Source of the DNA: an uncultured Bacilli bacterium
GTDB taxonomy: Bacteria; Bacillota_I; Bacilli_A; RF39; UBA660
Assembly: GCA_947632595.1 (NCBI GenBank)
Contig: CANRPY010000003.1
Span: forward strand, 1 to 64,000
DNA: 64,000 bases
Reading direction: 5' to 3'
Both the position numbers and the translations under genes were made by a program. The notes below the pieces were generated by a model. That model was given only the letters and a program-made list of their open reading frames with translations. It had not been told where the DNA came from and ran no database searches. Below are positions 59,638 to 64,000 of the stretch, one piece after another (position 1 is the first letter of the stretch; the number at the start of each line of letters is the position of its first letter).

Positions 59638-60234
59638 ATGTATCCTGATAGTTTAAAAAATTTAATTGAATCTTTTAAATATTTACCAAGTGTTGGTGAA
59701 AAATCGGCAGAAAGATTTGCTTTTTCTGTTTTTGATTTAGATGATGAACAGGTTGAATTATTTAAACAAAGTTTAGATGATGTAAGAAAAAGAGTTCATC
59801 CTTGTAAAACTTGTAATGTTTTGACAGAAGAAGAGTATTGTTCTATTTGTTCTGATGAGAAAAGGGATTCTAGTGTTTTATGTGTTGTAGAAGATGTTAA
59901 AAGTGTTTTCTTATTTGAAAAACTTGGTATGTTCCACGGTAAATATCATGTATTGAGTGGTTTGATTTCTCCTCTTGATGGTGTTAACCCTGAAGATATT
60001 GGTATTGATAAATTGCTTGATAGAATTCATCAAGAAAAATTTGATGAGATTATCTTTGCTTTTCGTCCTAGTATTGAGGGAGAAACCACTGCTTTATACA
60101 TTAAAAAAATCATTGATGATTTGCCAATTAAAATTACTAAGATTGCTAATGGGGTTCCTATTGGTGCTGATATGGAATATATTGATAGTTTAACTTTAGA
60201 AAGAGCATTAAGTGATCGAAAAGAAGTTTCATAA
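59638..60234 (+). CDS. recR: Recombination protein RecR
   Basis: RecR acts with RecO and RecF at stalled or gapped DNA. It has an HhH motif (LPSVGEKSAERFAFSVF), a zinc finger (CKTCNVLTEEEYCSIC) and a TOPRIM domain (LCVVEDVKSVFLFEK). The start at 59638 is one base after the ybaB stop, implying coupled translation; the ORF-track extension overlaps ybaB and is not family-like. Confidence 0.96.
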   Translation: MYPDSLKNLIESFKYLPSVGEKSAERFAFSVFDLDDEQVELFKQSLDDVRKRVHPCKTCNVLTEEEYCSICSDEKRDSSVLCVVEDVKSVFLFEKLGMFHGKYHVLSGLISPLDGVNPEDIGIDKLLDRIHQEKFDEIIFAFRPSIEGETTALYIKKIIDDLPIKITKIANGVPIGADMEYIDSLTLERALSDRKEVS

Positions 60235-60276
60235 AAATTGTTCTTATTCATATAGTTTAGTGAAAAGGATGATTCT

Positions 60277-60462
60277 ATGAAATTTATCTTTAAAATTATT
60301 AAGAGAGTAATTATTAGTTCCTTTTTGTTATATCTTTTTAATTATTTTTTTGGAACTTATCATATTTTAATTCCTATTAATCTTTATACAGTATCTTTTG
60401 TTTCTTTCTTTGGTTGGATAGGATTGGTAGGTTTAATTTTATTTAAGTGTTTACTATTGTGA
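60277..60462 (+). CDS. bofA: BofA-family inhibitor of pro-sigma-K processing
   Basis: This 61-residue membrane protein has two helices and the BofA hallmark around ILIPINLYTVSFVSFFGWIGL, matching the HVPINLVTT...GIPGI segment of Bacillus BofA, though it lacks BofA's N-terminal helix. BofA holds SpoIVFB inactive at the outer forespore membrane until late sporulation. Its position shortly after recR is the same as in Bacillus (recR-yaaL-bofA). AAGGATGAT precedes the ATG. Confidence 0.75.
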   Translation: MKFIFKIIKRVIISSFLLYLFNYFFGTYHILIPINLYTVSFVSFFGWIGLVGLILFKCLLL

Positions 60463-60469
60463 GGGTTTT

Positions 60470-61303
60470 ATGGGTGAAATTTCTAGTATTCAATCTCGAT
60501 TTATTCAGTATATTAATGGTATTATTCATAACCATAGGGTTTCTCATGCATATTTAATTGAATTAAATAATTATGAGCAGGATCTTACGTTTGTTTATTC
60601 TTTTATTAAAATGATTTTATGTAATATTTCGTATGAAGAATTAGAGTCTTGTCAAAATCCTATTCTTACTTTGATTGATGATGGAAATTATCCTGATATT
60701 CGTGTTATTTCTTCGGATACTGGTGTTATTCAGAAGTCCTTTATAACGGATTTGCAAAAAGAATATAGTAATAAGTCTTTATTAAATGAGAAAAGGATTT
60801 ATTTGATTCGTGAGGCTGAAAAATTAAATGGTTTTTCTGCTAATACGATTTTAAAATTTTTGGAGGAGCCTGAAGATGATATTATTGCTTTTCTTTTAAC
60901 GGATAATCGTTATCATGTGTTAGATACCATTTTATCGAGATGTCAGGTTTTATCTTTAAAAGAAGAAAAAGGTTCTTATCAAGTAGATGATTCGTTATTG
61001 GATATCTTAGATTGTATCTTAAATCCTAGACAATTCTTTTTAAAATATCGTTCTTATATGGATGATATTTTCTTGGATAAAAATGTTATGAGAAATCAGT
61101 TACGAGAAGTTGAGAATGTTTTGATTGCTTATTTAGAAGGAAATTTAATTGAAAAAGATGAGTTATCTTTCCTTTCTTCTAAAACAAGTGATGAAGTTAT
61201 TCATATTTTGTCTGTTATTGAAGATGAAGTTCCTAAACTTGATTTTAATGTTAATTTTAAATTATGGGTAGATGCTTTATTTTCTAGATTGATTGGAGGT
61301 TAG
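60470..61303 (+). CDS. holB: DNA polymerase III delta-prime subunit
   Basis: A clamp-loader AAA+ subunit of 277 residues. Visible are the HNHRVSHAYLIE N-terminus, YLIREAEKLNGFSANTILKFLEEP and the ILSRCQVLSL sensor. A proper Walker A is missing (ELNNYEQDLTF at that position), as expected for a delta-prime that does not bind ATP. It begins shortly after bofA; tmk, which usually precedes holB in Bacillus, is absent. Confidence 0.9.
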   Translation: MGEISSIQSRFIQYINGIIHNHRVSHAYLIELNNYEQDLTFVYSFIKMILCNISYEELESCQNPILTLIDDGNYPDIRVISSDTGVIQKSFITDLQKEYSNKSLLNEKRIYLIREAEKLNGFSANTILKFLEEPEDDIIAFLLTDNRYHVLDTILSRCQVLSLKEEKGSYQVDDSLLDILDCILNPRQFFLKYRSYMDDIFLDKNVMRNQLREVENVLIAYLEGNLIEKDELSFLSSKTSDEVIHILSVIEDEVPKLDFNVNFKLWVDALFSRLIGG

Positions 61304-61307
61304 TTTT

Positions 61308-62120
61308 GTGTTTGATGTTGTGGTTGTAAGTGTTCCTGATACCAAGAGTTATTATTTTTTATCTCCTAATGAACTTGAATTAAAAAAAGGTGATCAGGTA
61401 TTATTTGAAAGTGATAATGGTCCTTTTGTTGGTACTGTTTGTAAGGAGGTTTATTCTGAAAAGAAGAGTAATCTTGTTTTGCCGTTAAAAAAAGTTATTC
61501 GTCATATAGGAGAAACGGATCAAAAAACGATTACTAAGAATGCTAATCTTGCAAATAAGGCATTAGAGGATGCGAAGAAGTTTAGCAAATCTTTAAACCT
61601 AGAGATGAACTTTGTTGATTCTTATTTAAATTTTGATGGTTCTCAAATGTTTTTATCTTTTTTATCCGATGATCGTGTAGATTTTCGTGATTTGGTTAAA
61701 AAACTTGCTCAAAAATACAAAATGCGTATTGAACTTCGTCAGATTGGAGTTCGTGATAAATCTAAGAAAATTGGTGGTTTAGGGCCTTGTGGATTATTTC
61801 TTTGCTGTAATTCTTTTTTAACAGATTTTAATAGTGTTTCTATTAATATGGCTAAGAATCAAATGCTTGCTTTAAATCCATCTAAAATTAATGGTATTTG
61901 TGGACGTTTATTGTGTTGTTTGGGATATGAAAATGAAACGTATACGGAATCAAAAAAATCTTTACCTAAGGTTGGTTTTGTTATGGATACTCCTGAAGGT
62001 ATGGGTAAAGTTGTTGATATTGATGTTTTTGGAAATACTTATTCGGTTGATTTAGGGGATAAGGGAATTATGAAGTTTCCTGGAGAAAAGAGAATTGAGA
62101 AAAATGGAAAGAATAGATGA
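61308..62120 (+). CDS. ricT: PSP1-domain protein RicT (YaaT)
   Basis: RicT joins RicA and RicF in a complex that supports RNase Y mRNA processing and, in Bacillus, Spo0A activation. The PSP1 Cys cluster is intact (GPCGLFLCCNSFL and ICGRLLCCLGYE), consistent with the iron-sulfur clusters reported for the complex. The start is GTG at 61308, eight bases behind GGAGG. It overlaps yabB by 17 bases; yabA, which usually lies between, is missing. Confidence 0.92.
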   Translation: MFDVVVVSVPDTKSYYFLSPNELELKKGDQVLFESDNGPFVGTVCKEVYSEKKSNLVLPLKKVIRHIGETDQKTITKNANLANKALEDAKKFSKSLNLEMNFVDSYLNFDGSQMFLSFLSDDRVDFRDLVKKLAQKYKMRIELRQIGVRDKSKKIGGLGPCGLFLCCNSFLTDFNSVSINMAKNQMLALNPSKINGICGRLLCCLGYENETYTESKKSLPKVGFVMDTPEGMGKVVDIDVFGNTYSVDLGDKGIMKFPGEKRIEKNGKNR

Positions 62121-62838
62121 TATATTAGGGTATTCTCATTTAAAGATTTATCAGAATTCTTCTTATTTTTCTTTTTCTTTAGATAGTATTATTCTGGCAA
62201 ATTATTCTACTATTCGGTTACGAGATAAAAAAATTCTTGATTTTTGTACAGGGAATGGGGTTGTTCCGTTGATTTTGTCACGAAGATGTGATAAAAGTAT
62301 TGAGGGCGTTGAAGTCCAAGAAAAATTATGTGATTTAGCAAGAAAGTCTGCTATTTATAATCATTTAGAGGATCGTATTCAGATTCATTGCATGGATGTT
62401 AAAGAGTTTGCTTCTAATCCTGTTCATTATAATCAATATGATTTGGTTTTATGTAATCCTCCTTATTTTAAAAATCATGAGAAGAGTTCTAAGAATCTTT
62501 CTTATGAGAAGATGATTGCAAGACACGAAATCCTTATTGATTTAGATGGTATTTGTGATTGTGCAAAAAAAGTTTTAAAAGAACATGGTACATTCTGCAT
62601 GGTTCATAGAACGGATCGTTTATTGGATGTTTTATTTGCTTTTCGTAAGCATGATTTGGAGCCTAAAAGAATTAAATTTATTTATGAAACTTTAGAAAAA
62701 GAGTCTTTTTTGGTTCTTGTAGAGGGGCAGAGAATTGGAAATAGTGGTCTAAAAATTGATAAGCCTCTTATTTTGTATCAAGAAGATGGTTCTATGACAG
62801 ATGAGTATGCAAAATTACAAGTGGAAGTGATAAAATGA
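62104..62838 (+). CDS. yabB: YabB/TrmN6-type SAM-dependent methyltransferase
   Basis: This methyltransferase probably acts on adenine 37 of tRNA-Val, like E. coli TrmN6. It has the SAM motif KILDFCTGNGVVPLILS, the NPPYF motif (LVLCNPPYFKN), and the start MERIDDILGYSHLKIYQN typical of the family. It overlaps ricT and rsmI. The ORF-track start three codons earlier is not a standard codon. Confidence 0.88.
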   Translation: MERIDDILGYSHLKIYQNSSYFSFSLDSIILANYSTIRLRDKKILDFCTGNGVVPLILSRRCDKSIEGVEVQEKLCDLARKSAIYNHLEDRIQIHCMDVKEFASNPVHYNQYDLVLCNPPYFKNHEKSSKNLSYEKMIARHEILIDLDGICDCAKKVLKEHGTFCMVHRTDRLLDVLFAFRKHDLEPKRIKFIYETLEKESFLVLVEGQRIGNSGLKIDKPLILYQEDGSMTDEYAKLQVEVIK

Positions 62839-63671
62839 TTCAAAAAAGTTATGATGGTTCTCCCTGTCTTTATTTAATTCCAACTCCTATTGGTAATTTA
62901 GAAGATATTACCATGAGAGCTCTTACTGTTTTAAAGATGGTGGATGAGGTTTTATGTGAGGATACTAGGGATACTGGGTTATTGCTTAGTCAATATGATC
63001 TTCATAAAAAATTAGTTAGTTGTCATGAGTTTAATGAAGAAAAAATGGTCGATTATGTTCTTACTCGTTTAAGAGAGGGACATACTTTAGGTCTTGTTAC
63101 GGATCAAGGGACTCCTATCATTAGTGATCCTGGTTTTTTGATTTCTCGAGGAGTTATTGATGCTGGATATCCTGTCGTTAGTCTTCCTGGTGCTACTGCT
63201 TTTGTTCCTGCCCTTACTTCCTCTGGGATTTTACCTTCTCCTTTTTTGTTTTATGGATTTTTAAATGCAAAAAAGAGTAAGCAAATTCAAGAATTAAATC
63301 GTTTAAAAGATTATCCCTTTACGATTATTTTTTATGAAGCTGTTCACAGAATTCAAAGTACATTAGAAAATTTATTAGAGGTTTTTGGAGATCGTCAAAT
63401 ATCTGTTGCGAGAGAACTTTCTAAAGTACACGAAGAATATATTCGTGGTAAAATAAGTACAGTTCTTTCTATGATTGATTGTTTAAAAGGGGAATTTGTT
63501 CTTGTTGTAGAAGGTGATCTTCAAAAAATTGATTATAGTAATTTAGATGTTGTAGAACATGTATCTATGTATTTAGAAGATATGAGTGAAATGGACGCGA
63601 TTAAGAAAGTTGCAAAAGAACGTGGCGTTGCCAAATCCGTTATTTATCAAGAATATCATAATAGGAAGTGA
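62835..63671 (+). CDS. rsmI: 16S rRNA cytidine-1402 2'-O-methyltransferase
   Basis: RsmI methylates the ribose of C1402. It shows the tetrapyrrole-methylase fold: LYLIPTPIGNLEDITMRAL, VLCEDTRDTGLLLSQY, TDQGTPIISDPGFL and VVSLPGATAFVPAL. The gene overlaps yabB by four bases (ATGA). The length (278 residues) is standard. Confidence 0.96.
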   Translation: MIQKSYDGSPCLYLIPTPIGNLEDITMRALTVLKMVDEVLCEDTRDTGLLLSQYDLHKKLVSCHEFNEEKMVDYVLTRLREGHTLGLVTDQGTPIISDPGFLISRGVIDAGYPVVSLPGATAFVPALTSSGILPSPFLFYGFLNAKKSKQIQELNRLKDYPFTIIFYEAVHRIQSTLENLLEVFGDRQISVARELSKVHEEYIRGKISTVLSMIDCLKGEFVLVVEGDLQKIDYSNLDVVEHVSMYLEDMSEMDAIKKVAKERGVAKSVIYQEYHNRK

Positions 63672-63675
63672 TTAT

Positions 63676-64000
63676 ATGAAACTTATTGTTGGTCTTGGAA
63701 ATCCAGGGGCTGATTATGAAAAGACAAGACATAATGTTGGGTTTTCTTTTCTTGATTATTATTTGAATTCTAAGAATATTTTAGAAAAATGGTCTTCTAA
63801 GTTTGATGGCCTTTATTTGCAAACGATGATAGCTGGAGAAAAAGTTTTATTTTTAAAACCACAAACTTTTATGAATCTATCAGGTGATGCGGTTCGTAAA
63901 ATTATGGACTATTATTCTATTTCTATTTCTGATTTATTGGTTATTTCTGATGATTTAGACTTAAAACTTGGAAATTTTAAATTAAAAAGAGATGGTTCTT
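63676..64000 (+). CDS. pth: Peptidyl-tRNA hydrolase, cut by window edge
   Basis: The frame opens at an ATG at 63676 behind AGGAAGTGA and reads MKLIVGLGNPGADYEKTRHN, then VGFSFLDYY, LFLKPQTFMNLSGDAV and VISDDLDLKLG, the Pth signatures including the catalytic His region. Pth frees tRNA from drop-off peptidyl-tRNA. About 108 codons are visible; the C-terminal third lies beyond the window. It is absent from the ORF track because it has no stop here. Confidence 0.95.
   Translation, partial: MKLIVGLGNPGADYEKTRHNVGFSFLDYYLNSKNILEKWSSKFDGLYLQTMIAGEKVLFLKPQTFMNLSGDAVRKIMDYYSISISDLLVISDDLDLKLGNFKLKRDGS

Noticed and set aside
1-64000. CRISPR arrays, tRNA genes and rRNA genes
   Set aside because: I saw no regularly spaced repeats of array type, no cloverleaf with a typical TTCGAATC-like arm, and no rRNA sequence.
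1-64000. Alternative genetic code (TGA as Trp), as in Mycoplasma
   Set aside because: TGA ends several intact genes such as LysR and the class A PBP, and Trp is coded by TGG.

Overview
AT-rich, low-GC Firmicutes-type DNA read with the standard bacterial code: TGA is used as a stop (for example LysR, the PBP gene and the recF leader). The window spans the chromosomal replication origin. Left of about 47.3 kb nearly all genes are on the minus strand, right of it all are on the plus strand, and the switch coincides with a DnaA-box cluster in front of dnaA. The gene order (rpmH-rnpA-yidC-jag-mnmE-mnmG-rsmG-noc-parA-parB, then dnaA-dnaN-recF-gyrB-gyrA) is the conserved Bacillota origin. spoIIQ-like, spoIIR, bofA and ricT genes point to an endospore-forming, or recently spore-forming, Bacilli or Erysipelotrichia-type lineage near the Mollicutes. 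That placement is inference.

Left part (1-8.6 kb) is accessory DNA downstream of secA. It holds decayed remnants (an RlaP-type nucleotidyltransferase fused to a RhuM fragment, and an integrase N-terminus), an intact RhuM-family gene, an acyltransferase split at a (TA)8 tract, MazG-like, LysR, GNAT-DUF402 and NUDIX genes. It also holds a 1.8-kb island with one unrecognised 409-residue protein, bounded by perfect 43-bp copies of the secA 3' end.

8.6-24 kb: secA, hpf, a cold-shock gene, a LytTR regulator, a lipid-linked sugar transferase, mreB/mbl, a SpoIIQ-like gene, ywzB, rpiB, rpmE, an SGNH hydrolase, murA, spoIIR, prmC, prfA, rpoE, argS and ywiB. 24-27.6 kb is a plus-strand block with a class A PBP, a LemA-family protein and pta. 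27.6-36 kb holds ung, rlmH, walJ, a LysM-G5-M23 wall peptidase, dnaB, rplI, a minimal DHH-DHHA1 phosphodiesterase, rpsR, ssb, rpsF and ychF. 36-47 kb holds an AbgT transporter, DUF951, parB, parA, noc, rsmG, mnmG, mnmE, jag, yidC, rnpA and rpmH.

47.3-64 kb: oriC, dnaA, dnaN, comK (where Bacillus has the S4-domain gene yaaA), recF with an 8-codon leader, gyrB, gyrA, a regulatory intergenic region, SRP RNA, tadA, dnaX, ybaB, recR, bofA, holB, ricT, yabB, rsmI and the start of pth.

Most notable: the gyrA-SRP RNA spacer carries two perfect Noc-type sites (ATTTCCCGGGAAAT) interleaved with three parS sites and several DnaA boxes, while both a ParB and a Noc paralogue are encoded about 16 kb away with matching recognition residues. 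Other leads are the secA-targeted island, the slip-prone acyltransferase, and a 19-mer shared in frame between tadA and a tandem repeat in dnaX.
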